A stretch of DNA of 33,109 nucleotides from Sphingomonas sp. Lineage in GTDB: Bacteria; Pseudomonadota; Alphaproteobacteria; Sphingomonadales; Sphingomonadaceae. The notes below the pieces were generated by a model, which saw nothing but the letters and a program-made list of their open reading frames with translations, was not told the DNA's origin and searched no databases. Location of the stretch: the NCBI RefSeq assembly GCF_019749955.1, contig NZ_JAIEPC010000051.1:1-33109 (forward strand). Reading direction: 5' to 3'. A program made the translations under genes and the position numbers. Shown here piece by piece: positions 1 through 7,878 of the stretch (within the stretch, counting starts at the first letter, position 1; the number at the start of each line of letters is the position of its first letter).

Positions 1-1139
1 TCGGTCGGCGCCATATGCGCGAGATCGACCTGCAAAGCGCCCCACAGGCACAGCGCGCGCAGACCCTCGGTCATCGCCTTGGCGTCCATCAGCATGCGGC
101 GAACGTCGGGGTGAACGAACAGCGTGTCCGCCTTCTCTTCCGGCTCGGCAGCGCCGGTGAGCGCACGGCCCTGGCGGCGATCGTTCGCGTACTGGACAGC
201 ATTCTGATACGCCGTCTCGGCAACACCCAGACCCTGCAAGCCGACGCCAAGCCGGGCGGTGTTCATCATGATGAACATGGCGGCAAGGCCCTTCATTTCG
301 TCGCCGACCAGCCAACCGGTCGCACCGTCGTAATTCATCACACAAGTCGAGTTGGCGTGAATGCCCATCTTGTGCTCGATCGACCCGCAGCTCAGCGAAT
401 TGCGCTCGCCGAGCGACCCGTCGTCGTTGACGATGAACTTGGGCACCACGAACAGCGAAATCCCCTTCGAGCTTTCGGGCGCGCCGGGCGTCTTGGCGAG
501 GACGAGGTGGACGATATTCTCGGTCAGGTCATGCTCGCCCGACGAGATGAAAATCTTCGTGCCGGTGATCGACCAGCTGCCATCGGCATTAGGCTCGGCG
601 CGCGTGCGGATAAGGCCTAGATCGGTCCCGCAATGCGGCTCGGTCAGATTCATCGTGCCGCCCCATTCGCCCGAGACCATCTTGGGGACGTACTTCGCTT
701 TCTGCTCGGGGCTGCCCTTGACGAGCAGCGACGCGACCGCGCCGTGGGTCAGGCCCGGATACATGGCAAAGGCCATGTTGGCCGAAATCATATACTCTTC
801 AAACGCCGTCGAGACGGTGTGCGGCATGCCCTGGCCACCGAATTCCTCGGGCGCACCCAGCGTCGACCAACCGCTTTCGACAAAGGCGCTATAGGCTTCC
901 TTGAAGCCCTTGGGCGTCGTCACCGAGCCATCGGCGTGGCGCGTACAGCCTTCCTGATCGCCCGACTGGTTGATCGGGAACAGCACTTCAGCGACGAACT
1001 TGCCGCCTTCTTCGAGCACTGCCGTCACGACATCGGGCGTGGCATTCTGGAAGCCCGGCAAGTTGCTGTAGCGGTCGATGCCGACAACATGGTCGAGCAC
1101 GAAGCGCGTGTCACGGACGGGCGGCGTATATTTCGGCAT
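1..1139 (-). CDS. acyl-CoA dehydrogenase, DmdC/FadE-like (N-terminal 379 codons, runs off window)
   Basis: Reading leftward from an ATG at 1139, the frame stays open to the window edge, so the C-terminal part is missing. The protein begins [18 protein letters not shown], the N-terminal extension typical of the roughly 600-residue acyl-CoA dehydrogenases that include 3-methylmercaptopropionyl-CoA dehydrogenase (DmdC). Further in are the acyl-CoA dehydrogenase middle-domain segments [16 protein letters not shown] and [14 protein letters not shown], which in the family contact FAD and substrate. Members oxidise acyl-CoA to 2-enoyl-CoA and pass electrons to ETF; an ETF-QO gene lies at the other end of this window. 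The start is only 3 nt after the stop of a MerR-type regulator, so the two are almost certainly co-transcribed. Family assignment is strong. The substrate (medium or long fatty acyl, branched, or methylthiopropionyl-CoA) cannot be read from the sequence. Confidence 0.93.
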   Translation of the reverse strand, partial: MPKYTPPVRDTRFVLDHVVGIDRYSNLPGFQNATPDVVTAVLEEGGKFVAEVLFPINQSGDQEGCTRHADGSVTTPKGFKEAYSAFVESGWSTLGAPEEFGGQGMPHTVSTAFEEYMISANMAFAMYPGLTHGAVASLLVKGSPEQKAKYVPKMVSGEWGGTMNLTEPHCGTDLGLIRTRAEPNADGSWSITGTKIFISSGEHDLTENIVHLVLAKTPGAPESSKGISLFVVPKFIVNDDGSLGERNSLSCGSIEHKMGIHANSTCVMNYDGATGWLVGDEMKGLAAMFIMMNTARLGVGLQGLGVAETAYQNAVQYANDRRQGRALTGAAEPEEKADTLFVHPDVRRMLMDAKAMTEGLRALCLWGALQVDLAHMAPT

Positions 1140-1142
1140 GGG

Positions 1143-1574
1143 TCAGTCCTTCTGGTGGTCGAGCCCGGGCTCGATAAGGGCAATGAATTGGCTGAGTTCG
1201 GCGATCGCCGCATCAATATCATGTTTTTGCGCGTCGAGCAGCGCGATCCGGTCGCGGCAGCGCGCGATCGTGGCTGATCGCTGCGAGCGGCGGCCGTCAC
1301 CAATGTCGTAAAGATCGAGCAGCTCGCGGATTTCGCCAAGGCTGAACCCGACGCGCTTGCCGCGCAGGATCCACGCCAGCCGCGCCCGATCACGGTGCGA
1401 GTAAACGCGCGTGGTGCCGCGCCGTTCGGGGCTGATCAGCCCTTCGTCCTCATAGAAGCGCAGCGCCCGCGCGGTGACGCCGAACTCGCTCGACAGATCA
1501 GAAATGCTGAAGGCTTCGCGATCGGGCCGCGGATCGATCGGCGCATAGGCCGCAAGGGACGGCAGCGATGACAT
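1143..1574 (-). CDS. MerR-family transcriptional regulator, LiuR-like
   Basis: This 143-residue protein has a MerR-type winged helix-turn-helix at about residues 22-90 (FSISDLSSEFGVTARALRFY, then the wing with RRGTTRVYS and a second helical pair ending RVGFSLGEIRELLDLY). A helix likely to form a dimerising coiled coil follows at about residues 95-130. There is no C-terminal metal-binding cysteine cluster, which argues against metal sensing. MerR proteins of this build placed directly upstream of acyl-CoA dehydrogenases are usually regulators of branched-chain amino acid or fatty acid catabolism (LiuR-type); that link is inference from context. The ATG at 1574 is preceded by no clear Shine-Dalgarno sequence. 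A palindromic operator lies 19 nt upstream, suggesting autoregulation of this two-gene unit. Confidence 0.9.
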   Translation of the reverse strand: MSSLPSLAAYAPIDPRPDREAFSISDLSSEFGVTARALRFYEDEGLISPERRGTTRVYSHRDRARLAWILRGKRVGFSLGEIRELLDLYDIGDGRRSQRSATIARCRDRIALLDAQKHDIDAAIAELSQFIALIEPGLDHQKD

Positions 1575-1593
1575 GATCGCCGCTTAACTTCCC

Positions 1594-1609
1594 TTTACGT
1601 GAACGTCAA
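1594..1609 (-). promoter_or_regulatory. putative operator of the MerR-type regulator
   Basis: The plus strand reads TTTACGT-GA-ACGTCAA, two 7-bp half-sites around a 2-bp centre with 6 of 7 matching positions. Read toward the regulator gene it begins TTGACG, a good -35-like hexamer, so binding here would overlap the promoter. ACGT-centred palindromes are what I recall for LiuR-type regulators. No good -10 element or Shine-Dalgarno sequence is visible between here and the ATG at 1574, so a very short leader is possible. Confidence 0.5.
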
Positions 1610-1621
1610 TTGATTCGTTGA

Positions 1622-2119
1622 TCATGATCCACACAGCAACTTGCCGCGACTGTTGCGGAGCGTCGTCGCTTCGGCGACCGAATCGCTCAACCGCCGAACG
1701 TCGAGCGCCGCGAGGGAGGCGCGCTGGCTGCATAACTTCTCGCATGCGGTGGGCAGGCGCCCGGGAAAGACGATCCGGTCACCCTCGAAGCGGGCGTCGA
1801 ACGCACAGCCATCGGCGCCATCGAACGCGACGTGGAGTGTCTCACCGACCCGCGTCACCCTGCCGCTACCGCTGCAACTTTGCTGATCGCCGTAATCGAC
1901 GAACACGCCGATCCGAAAATCGAGCGCGGCAGGCACGATGCAGACGCGATCAGTGTCGCGCGCAAACAAGCCGCTGATATCAGTGCTGTTCGGGTCAGCG
2001 ATCACCCCGGCGCTGATCGCAGCCGTTTCGAGATCGGTCGCCGGGGTCGACTTGGGCGGGGGCGCGCTGCCTTTGCCGCACCCCGCCAGCAGCAGCGCCA
2101 CAAGCAGGACTGCCCTCAT
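1622..2119 (-). CDS. putative lipoprotein, cysteine-rich, unknown function
   Basis: I do not recognise this 165-residue protein. It begins [17 protein letters not shown], a lipoprotein signal peptide with lipobox LAGC and acylated cysteine at residue 14. After this comes a Pro/Lys/Ser linker and a globular part with six further cysteines (in DRVC, QQSC, DGC, TAC, KLC and the C-terminal LLC), compatible with three disulfides in the periplasm. The frame is open further upstream, but the ATG at 2119 is chosen because it starts the signal peptide and overlaps the hisI stop in ATGA. It is therefore probably translated from the hisI message. No metabolic reason for pairing with histidine synthesis is evident; co-transcription may be incidental. 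Confidence 0.8.
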   Translation of the reverse strand: MRAVLLVALLLAGCGKGSAPPPKSTPATDLETAAISAGVIADPNSTDISGLFARDTDRVCIVPAALDFRIGVFVDYGDQQSCSGSGRVTRVGETLHVAFDGADGCAFDARFEGDRIVFPGRLPTACEKLCSQRASLAALDVRRLSDSVAEATTLRNSRGKLLCGS

Positions 2120-2472
2120 GTGATCCGAACCAAAGCGCCGTCTTCGATCCGGCGGTAGAAACAACTCGTCGCGCCGGTGTGGCAGGCGGGGCCAGCGGGG
2201 TCGCAGATCAGCCACAGCGCATCCTGATCGCAATCGATCCGCGCCTCGACCACGCGCAGGACATTACCCGAGCTTTCACCCTTTTTCCAAAGCCGACCGC
2301 GACTGCGCGACCAGAACACCGCCTCGCCGCCCGCCAGCGTCGCCGCGAGCGCATCGGCATTCATGTGCGCGACCATCAGCAACTGCCCCGCGCGATCGGT
2401 CGCGACGGCGGTGATCAGCCCGTTCGCGTCATATTTGGGATCAAGGGTTAAGCCGGTTTCGCGCGGGTCCAT
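2116..2472 (-). CDS. hisI: phosphoribosyl-AMP cyclohydrolase (monofunctional HisI)
   Basis: This is the third step of histidine biosynthesis, opening the purine ring of phosphoribosyl-AMP to give ProFAR. The 118-residue protein has all family signatures: WKKGESSGN at 62-70, DCDQD at 80-84 (metal-binding aspartates), and the Cys-His pair of GPACHTG at 97-98 with a further Cys at 104 in TSCFYR, which supply zinc ligands. There is no HisE (phosphoribosyl-ATP pyrophosphatase) domain, so it is the monofunctional form usual in alphaproteobacteria. The start at 2472 is supported by AAGGA seven bases upstream. The rest of the his pathway is not in the window; hisI stands alone apart from the coupled lipoprotein gene. 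It is divergent from purF across 121 bp. Confidence 0.96.
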   Translation of the reverse strand: MDPRETGLTLDPKYDANGLITAVATDRAGQLLMVAHMNADALAATLAGGEAVFWSRSRGRLWKKGESSGNVLRVVEARIDCDQDALWLICDPAGPACHTGATSCFYRRIEDGALVRIT

Positions 2473-2534
2473 GTCGCGATCCTTAGCCCAGCATGGCCAT
2501 CCGGCTCAATCGCGCACGAATTGATGACAAATAG

Positions 2535-2563
2535 GCGACAAAGCCGATCGCCGTCCCTATATG
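2535..2563 (+). promoter_or_regulatory. possible sigma-70-type promoter for purF
   Basis: GCGACA (2535-2540), a 17-bp spacer and TATATG (2558-2563) each match the consensus hexamers at four of six positions. Transcription would start near 2570, leaving a short leader before the ATG at 2594. This agrees with the chosen purF start rather than the earlier ATG at 2561, which would fall inside the -10 element. No purine-type operator is obvious. Weak evidence by eye only. Confidence 0.3.
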
Positions 2564-2593
2564 CCGGTCGCAACAGCCACCCGACGGGATTCG

Positions 2594-4054
2594 ATGCTGA
2601 CCACAAACCCTTTCGATGACGACAAGCTGCGCGAAGAGTGCGGCATTTTCGGCGTCTCCGGCACCGACGGCGAAGCGTCTGCGCTCGTCGCGCTCGGCCT
2701 CCACGCGCTCCAGCACCGCGGGCAGGAAGCGGCGGGCATCACCAGCTGGGATGGGCATCAGTTTCACACCCACCGCGCGATGGGGCATGTGGCGGGCAAT
2801 TTCGACCGCGACGACATTATCCGCGCGCTGCCCGGCACCGCTGCCTGTGGCCATGTCCGCTATTCGACGACTGGCGAGACCGCGCTGCGCAATGTCCAGC
2901 CGCTTTATGCCGAGCTGCAATCGGGCGGATTCGCGATTGCGCACAACGGCAATATCTCGAACGCGACGCGGCTCCGGCGCGAGCTGGTGCGGCGCGGCTC
3001 GATCTTCCAGTCGACCAGCGACACCGAGACGATCATCCATTTGGTCGCGACGTCCAACTACCGGACCTTGCTCGACAAGTTCATCGACGCGCTCAAGCAG
3101 GTCGAGGGCGCCTATTCGCTCGTGGTGATGACGCCCGAGGGGATGATCGGCTGCCGCGATCCGCTCGGCATTCGCCCGCTGGTGATGGGGACGCTCGACG
3201 GCGCGATCATCTTTGCCTCCGAAACCGTGGCGCTCGATGTCGTCGGCGCCACCTTCGTCCGCGCGATTGATCCGGGCGAGCTGGTGATTGTGCAAGGCAC
3301 CGAAACGCGTTCGATCCACCCCTTCCCGCCTCAGCCGTCGCGCCCGTGCATCTTCGAGCATGTGTATTTCTCAAGGCCCGATTCGATCGTCGACGATCAG
3401 TCGATTTATTCGGTGCGCAAAGCGATCGGCGCGCAGCTTGCGATCGAATCACCGGTCGATGCCGATCTGGTCATCCCCGTCCCTGATTCGGGCGTGCCCG
3501 CCGCCATTGGCTATGCCCAGCAATCGGGCATTCCCTTCGAACTCGGCATCATCCGCTCGCACTATATCGGCCGAACGTTCATCCAGCCCGGCGACAAGGT
3601 CCGCCATCTCGGCGTCAAGCTGAAGCACAATGCCAATCGCGCGCTGATCAAGGGCAAGCGGATCATCCTGATCGACGATTCGATCGTGCGCGGCACGACG
3701 AGCCTCAAGATCGTGACGATGATGCGCGAAGCCGGCGCCGCAGAAGTGCATATGCGCATCGCCTCGCCCCCCACGCGGCATAGCTGCTTTTACGGCGTCG
3801 ACACGCCTGAACGCGCGAAGCTGCTCGCGGCCCAGCTTGACGTCGGCGGCATGACCGATTTCATCCATGCCGACAGCCTGGCGTTTGTATCGATCGACGG
3901 CCTGTACAAGGCACTGGGCGAAGATCACCGATCGGCGCGCGCGCCCAGCCACTGCGACGCCTGCTTCACCGGCGATTATCCGACCACGCTGACCGACCAA
4001 GACGAAAGCGAGACGGTCGATCAATTCGCGCTGCTCGCCGAACGCGTCAACTAA
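2594..4054 (+). CDS. purF: amidophosphoribosyltransferase (glutamine PRPP amidotransferase)
   Basis: PurF commits PRPP to purine synthesis by making 5-phosphoribosylamine from glutamine. The chosen start gives 486 residues with a 15-residue propeptide before the catalytic Cys16 (EECGIFGVSG), as in Bacillus-type enzymes that mature by cleavage. The N-terminal Ntn glutaminase domain carries HALQHRGQEAAGI and GHVRYSTTG; the phosphoribosyltransferase domain has the PRPP loop ILIDDSIVRGTTS at about 357-370. Four cysteines, C252, C398, C454 and C457, have the same spacing as the 4Fe-4S ligands of B. subtilis PurF (spacings of 146, about 55 and 3), so an oxygen-sensitive cluster is likely. An SDR gene follows 20 nt later. 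An ATG at 2561 would add 11 residues but lies in the probable promoter. Confidence 0.97.
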   Translation: MLTTNPFDDDKLREECGIFGVSGTDGEASALVALGLHALQHRGQEAAGITSWDGHQFHTHRAMGHVAGNFDRDDIIRALPGTAACGHVRYSTTGETALRNVQPLYAELQSGGFAIAHNGNISNATRLRRELVRRGSIFQSTSDTETIIHLVATSNYRTLLDKFIDALKQVEGAYSLVVMTPEGMIGCRDPLGIRPLVMGTLDGAIIFASETVALDVVGATFVRAIDPGELVIVQGTETRSIHPFPPQPSRPCIFEHVYFSRPDSIVDDQSIYSVRKAIGAQLAIESPVDADLVIPVPDSGVPAAIGYAQQSGIPFELGIIRSHYIGRTFIQPGDKVRHLGVKLKHNANRALIKGKRIILIDDSIVRGTTSLKIVTMMREAGAAEVHMRIASPPTRHSCFYGVDTPERAKLLAAQLDVGGMTDFIHADSLAFVSIDGLYKALGEDHRSARAPSHCDACFTGDYPTTLTDQDESETVDQFALLAERVN

Positions 4055-4074
4055 TCAACCAAGGACTGACCGAC

Positions 4075-4797
4075 GTGACCGACAAGCCGCTTGCCGATCG
4101 AATCGCGCTCGTCACGGGGGCAAGCCGGGGCATTGGCGCCGCGACAGCGAAGGCGCTGGCGGCGGCAGGCGCGCATGTCATTCTGACCGGGCGGACGACC
4201 GGCGGGCTCGAAGAAGTCGAAGACGCAATCTTTGCTGGTGGCGGATCGGCGACGATTGCGCCGATCGATTTTCTTGAGCCTGACGCGGTCGCCCGGCTCG
4301 GCGTTGCGCTGAGTGGGCGGTGGGACCGGCTCGACATTCTGGTGCTCAATGCCGCGACGCTCGGCACGCTCGGCGCGGTGTCGGCGATCGACCCCAAGGA
4401 ACTCGCGCGCGTGCTGACGCTCAATGTCAGCGCGCAGGCATCGCTGCTGGCGGCATTCGATCCGATGCTGCGGCGCTCAGCGGCTGGCCGCGTGATCGGG
4501 CTCACCTCGGGAGTTGCGCGCACGCCGCGCGCTTACTGGGGCGAATATGGTGCGTCGAAGGCCGCCTTCGAAGTGCTGCTGGGGGCCTATGGCGCCGAAG
4601 TCGCCAACATCTCGAAAATCCGTACCGCGATTATCGACCCCGGCGCGACCCGCACCGCGATGCGCGCACGCGCCTATCCCGGCGAGGATCCAGCCTCGGT
4701 GAAGCCGCCCGAAAGCGTGGCGGCGCGGATCGTCGAACTGCTCGCCGCCGACTTCGACACCGGTCATTTCGAAGCGATCGGGTCGCTCAGCGCCTGA
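4075..4797 (+). CDS. SDR-family NAD(P)-dependent oxidoreductase
   Basis: This is a 240-residue classical short-chain dehydrogenase. The nucleotide-binding motif TGASRGIG is at 14-21, followed by the NAA structural motif in LNAATLG near residue 90, a catalytic serine in LTSGVAR, and the YxxxK pair as Tyr158 and Lys162 in YGASK. The GTG start at 4075 is supported by AAGGA nine bases upstream. The family uses NAD(P)H to oxidise or reduce alcohols, ketones or acyl intermediates; the substrate cannot be inferred. It sits 20 nt behind purF and is presumably co-transcribed, but no purine role is implied. Its last 11 bases overlap the 3' end of the convergent cfa gene. Confidence 0.92.
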   Translation: MTDKPLADRIALVTGASRGIGAATAKALAAAGAHVILTGRTTGGLEEVEDAIFAGGGSATIAPIDFLEPDAVARLGVALSGRWDRLDILVLNAATLGTLGAVSAIDPKELARVLTLNVSAQASLLAAFDPMLRRSAAGRVIGLTSGVARTPRAYWGEYGASKAAFEVLLGAYGAEVANISKIRTAIIDPGATRTAMRARAYPGEDPASVKPPESVAARIVELLAADFDTGHFEAIGSLSA

Positions 4798-6004
4798 CCA
4801 GCGTGACTTGGGCGACGCTCAGCCCACCACCGCGAAACCCGCCTTCGCAATACATCAGATAATAGCGCCACAAGTCGATGAAAGCGCGATCGAATCGCGA
4901 CGGCAATTGGCCTGATTCGACGGCGCGATCGAAATGATCGCGCCAGCGCCGCAACGTCTCGGCATAATGCGGTCCGAAGCTCACCTGATCGACCCAATCA
5001 AACCCCGCTGCGTCGGCCAAGGCGCGAAACCGGCGTTCGGACAGCAACATCCCGCCGGGGAACACATGCGCCTGCACAAAGTCGACATTGGCGGCATAGC
5101 TGTCGAAGATCGCATCATCGATCGCGATATACTGGATCGCCGCGCGCCCACCCGGCTTCAGCACCCGCGCGATCGTGGCGAGATAAGCGCCCCAATATTC
5201 CTGCCCGACCGCTTCGACCATTTCGATGCTGGCAACGCCATCATAGGTGCCGCGCACATCGCGATAATCGGTGAGCGCGACGGTCACGCCCGCCAGGCCG
5301 CGTGCTTCGACAGACTGCTGCTGCTCGGCTGACAGCGTGATCGCATCGACCTGACGACCAGCCGCCGATGCCTGCGCGGCAAATGATCCCCAGCCGCAGC
5401 CGATTTCGAGGATACGGTCGCCAGGCGCGGTCGCCGTGCGATCGAGCACCGTCGCCAGTTTTCGCTGCTGCGCCGCCTCCAAACTGTCGCCGAAATCGGC
5501 ATCGAACACCGCGCTCGAATAGCTCAAACTCAGGTCGAGCCAGGCAGCGTAGAAATCATTCCCCAGATCATAATGCGCTTCGATATTGCGACGCGCGCCC
5601 GCGCGGCTGTTCCGGTGCAGCCAGTGGAAGGCGCGCTTGGCAAGGCGCGGGATTCCCCCTGCCCGCCCGGTCTCGCCGAGCGCGCGGCGATTGCGCCCGA
5701 ACAGTTCAAACAGCACCACCGGATCGGGGCTCGCCCATTCGCCCTTGGTCCAGGCGAGATACCAGCCCGATGACCCGCCGATCGCGAGTCGCGCCAATGA
5801 TCGCCAGCTTCGGAGGTCGACCTGCGCGATCGGCCCCGGCAACCGCCCGCCCAGCAGCCGCGTGCGGCCATCGGGCTGGCGCAGCTCGATCGCCCCTTCG
5901 GCAAGGCCAGCGTCGATCTTGTCGAGCAACCGGATGAACATCGGCGCGAAAAGCCCGAGCAGGCTGGGTCGAGCTGGCATGGGCGCGGGAATCGAAGCAT
6001 TCAT
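4787..6004 (-). CDS. cfa: cyclopropane-fatty-acyl-phospholipid synthase family protein
   Basis: This SAM-dependent enzyme methylenates cis-unsaturated acyl chains of membrane phospholipids to cyclopropane rings. The 405-residue length fits the family. It has an N-terminal domain, then NIEAHYDLGNDFY, the SAM-binding motif ILEIGCGWGSFA at about residue 200, IEMVEAVGQEYW, and the C-terminal YYLMYCEGGFRGGG. The ATG at 6004 was chosen because AGGGA lies six bases upstream. An in-frame start 10 codons earlier has no such support. It follows phr by 32 nt on the same strand, so both are probably expressed together. Cyclopropanation and photorepair both protect against light and oxidative or envelope stress, which may explain the pairing. 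Some family members perform other acyl-chain methylations, so the exact product is less certain. Confidence 0.93.
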   Translation of the reverse strand: MNASIPAPMPARPSLLGLFAPMFIRLLDKIDAGLAEGAIELRQPDGRTRLLGGRLPGPIAQVDLRSWRSLARLAIGGSSGWYLAWTKGEWASPDPVVLFELFGRNRRALGETGRAGGIPRLAKRAFHWLHRNSRAGARRNIEAHYDLGNDFYAAWLDLSLSYSSAVFDADFGDSLEAAQQRKLATVLDRTATAPGDRILEIGCGWGSFAAQASAAGRQVDAITLSAEQQQSVEARGLAGVTVALTDYRDVRGTYDGVASIEMVEAVGQEYWGAYLATIARVLKPGGRAAIQYIAIDDAIFDSYAANVDFVQAHVFPGGMLLSERRFRALADAAGFDWVDQVSFGPHYAETLRRWRDHFDRAVESGQLPSRFDRAFIDLWRYYLMYCEGGFRGGGLSVAQVTLVRR

Positions 6005-6036
6005 GGTCGGTTCCCTGTTACACCGGCTTGCCACCC

Positions 6037-7410
6037 CTAGCCGATTTTCTTGACAGCTTCCAAGGCGCGTACGCGCGCGTCCTTGTGGCCGATCAGCTTG
6101 GGCGGATAGCCGCGCGGGCGGCGGCCATACTCATCGGGGTCATGCAGCGCAGGCTCGGGCAGATCGCGCAATTCGGGCACCCAGTGGGGGATATAGGCGC
6201 CAGCGTCGAACTTCTCCGACTGACTGAGCGGCGCCATGATCCGCACGAACATATTTGAATCGACGCCGGTCCCAGCATTCCACTGCCAGTTGACCGCGTT
6301 CGATCCGTAATCGGCATCGACCAAAGTATCCCAGAACCATTGCTCGCCGCGCCGCCAGTCGATCAGCAGATGCTTGATCAGGAAGGACGCGACGATCATC
6401 CGCACGCGGTTGTGCATCCAGCCGGTCGCCCAAAGCTGGCGCATCCCGGCATCGACAATGGGGTAGCCGGTGCGCCCCTGCTGCCATGACGTCAGATCGG
6501 CCTCGGCTTCGGGCCCTTCGCGCCACGGAAAGCGATCGAACGCGGGCCGAGCGTTTGCCGCGCCATAATCGGGCAGTTGCAGGATCACATTCTGCGCATA
6601 ATCGCGCCAGCCCAGCTCGCCGAGGAACTTGTCGACCGACCCACCGAGCGCTGCGGTTCGGTGCCAGATCGTTGCTGGCGAAATCTCGCCGAAGTGGAGA
6701 TGGGGTGAGAGGCGCGATGTCCCCTCGACCGAGGGCAAGTTGCGCTGGTCAGCATAGTCCCGTGCCGCGCCCGAGAAAGCGTTGAGCCGCGCTTCTGCCC
6801 CTGCCTCGCCGGGCGTCCATTCGGCTTCGAAACCGCTTGCCCAGTTCGGTCGCGTCGGCAGCAGATTCCAATCGTTGAGCTTATTGCTCGCAGGCCAAGC
6901 TGATGGCGCTGGGATCGCCTCCGGGGCAGCGGCGGGGCGCGGCGGTGGCATCGTCGCCGACAGCGCGCGCCAGAACGGCGTGAAAATCTTGTACTGGCCA
7001 CCCGTCCCTGTCGTGATCGATCCGGCAGGTGCAAGGTAATTGCCGTCGTGCAGCACCAGATCCAGCCGCTTGGCAGCGCCGCGCTCGGCATTGCGCCACC
7101 ACGGCTCATAATGCCGCAGCCCATGGACACGCGTCGCGCCAACCTCTGCCGCCAGCGCCGCCAGCACCTCCTCGCTGCGCCCACGCCGCAGGATCAGCCG
7201 CGATCCCTGCGCGCGCAAATCCCGGTCGAGCGACGCCAGACTATGGTGCAACCACCACCGCGACGCCCCGCCCATCTTGCGATGCTTGGGCGTCTCGTCG
7301 TCGAGAATATAGACCGGCACCACTGGCCCCTCAGCCACCGCCGCCACCAGCGCCGCCTGATCGGCGAGCCGCAGATCGCGCCGCAGCCACAGGATAACCG
7401 GATCACTCAC
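6037..7410 (-). CDS. phr: deoxyribodipyrimidine photolyase / cryptochrome-photolyase family
   Basis: This flavoprotein uses blue light to repair cyclobutane pyrimidine dimers in DNA. From the GTG at 7410 it has 457 residues, normal for class I CPD photolyases. The N-terminal photolyase domain starts VILWLRRDLRLADQAAL with the antenna-binding fold. The FAD-binding domain has TSRLSPHLHFGEISP, the segment RTGYPIVDAGMRQLWATGW, and the C-terminal signature WFWDTLVDADYGSNAVNWQW and NMFVRIMAP. The start is uncertain. The GTG places the conserved N-terminus correctly but has no clear ribosome site, and a TTG 12 codons upstream lies inside the 7434-7464 repeat. The GxxExxY cassette lies immediately upstream and may have separated phr from its original promoter or operon partners. 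cfa follows. Confidence 0.94.
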   Translation of the reverse strand: MSDPVILWLRRDLRLADQAALVAAVAEGPVVPVYILDDETPKHRKMGGASRWWLHHSLASLDRDLRAQGSRLILRRGRSEEVLAALAAEVGATRVHGLRHYEPWWRNAERGAAKRLDLVLHDGNYLAPAGSITTGTGGQYKIFTPFWRALSATMPPPRPAAAPEAIPAPSAWPASNKLNDWNLLPTRPNWASGFEAEWTPGEAGAEARLNAFSGAARDYADQRNLPSVEGTSRLSPHLHFGEISPATIWHRTAALGGSVDKFLGELGWRDYAQNVILQLPDYGAANARPAFDRFPWREGPEAEADLTSWQQGRTGYPIVDAGMRQLWATGWMHNRVRMIVASFLIKHLLIDWRRGEQWFWDTLVDADYGSNAVNWQWNAGTGVDSNMFVRIMAPLSQSEKFDAGAYIPHWVPELRDLPEPALHDPDEYGRRPRGYPPKLIGHKDARVRALEAVKKIG

Positions 7411-7433
7411 GGCAGCGCCAGCCGAGACGATGA

Positions 7434-7464
7434 TTTTCTCACACAAAGACGCAAAGGCACCAAG
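7434..7464 (+). repeat. left inverted repeat flanking the GxxExxY gene
   Basis: The repeat begins TTTTCTCACACAAAGACGC and continues with A-AAGGCAC-C-AAG. It matches the reverse complement of 7879-7909 with two mismatches. It lies 7 bp beyond the stop of the GxxExxY gene and 23 bp upstream of the phr start. Translated on the plus strand it gives FSHKDAKA. Confidence 0.8.
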
Positions 7465-7471
7465 AAGGGCA

Positions 7472-7870
7472 TCAAGACATTGGCCGATAACGGTTGTTGG
7501 CGATCCGGCGAATGCCTTGCTTGAAAGTCGCTGCGCCGAAATTCATCAACAAGCCGAGCGGCAAATCCATCAATCGCAGATAGGTGAGAACCTGTTTGCC
7601 ATGCACGGGCATAAAATTCTCGGTCGATTTGAGTTCGATCAGCAGCATTTCCTCGACCAGGATATCGGCGCGAAAACCCTCGTCGAGCATAAGCCCGTCG
7701 AACACGATCGGAACTTGCTTTTGCCTCTCCAGCTTTAAGCCTCGCGCAGCAAGGCTTTGGCACAGGCATGCTTCATAGACCGACTCAAGCAACCCCGGCC
7801 CCAGCGCTTCGTGCAGCTTGAAACCGCAATCGATCGCGGTACGCGCCAACGCTTCGAGCGCTTCGCTCAC
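7472..7870 (-). CDS. GxxExxY protein (PDDEXK-like nuclease fold)
   Basis: This 132-residue protein carries the family-defining motif G26-LL-E29-SV-Y32 in LGPGLLESVYE. It also has a probable PD-(D/E)XK core: Asp69 in GFRADILV, then Glu79 and Lys81 in LLIELKS, followed by QVLTYLRL and the conserved C-terminal IRRIANN. The fold is that of restriction-like nucleases, but no biochemical function is established to my knowledge. The GTG start at 7870 has AAGGA six bases upstream, partly contributed by the flanking repeat. It is in the same orientation as korB upstream and phr downstream, yet has its own bracketing repeats and lower GC than either, suggesting separate acquisition. Neither toxin-antitoxin nor restriction partners are adjacent. 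Confidence 0.88.
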   Translation of the reverse strand: MSEALEALARTAIDCGFKLHEALGPGLLESVYEACLCQSLAARGLKLERQKQVPIVFDGLMLDEGFRADILVEEMLLIELKSTENFMPVHGKQVLTYLRLMDLPLGLLMNFGAATFKQGIRRIANNRYRPMS

Positions 7871-7878
7871 CCTTCTTC

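Noticed and set aside
2561..2593. Earlier in-frame ATG for purF
   Set aside because: It has no ribosome site and lies within the likely -10 region. The ATG at 2594 gives a normal propeptide before the catalytic cysteine.
2483..3361. Long open frame on the minus strand opposite purF (292 codons)
   Set aside because: It is a shadow of purF in GC-rich codons: its translation is rich in Arg and Ala with no domain, and purF has full family motifs throughout.
7411..7446. TTG start for phr inside the left repeat
   Set aside because: It would add 12 residues, partly encoded by the repeat, before the conserved photolyase N-terminus; no ribosome site supports it.
7434..7464. Small protein with FSHKDAKA at the left repeat (and the equivalent at 7879-7909)
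   Set aside because: The reading comes only from the inverted repeat; the frames have no other conserved sequence, so these are artefacts of the repeat.
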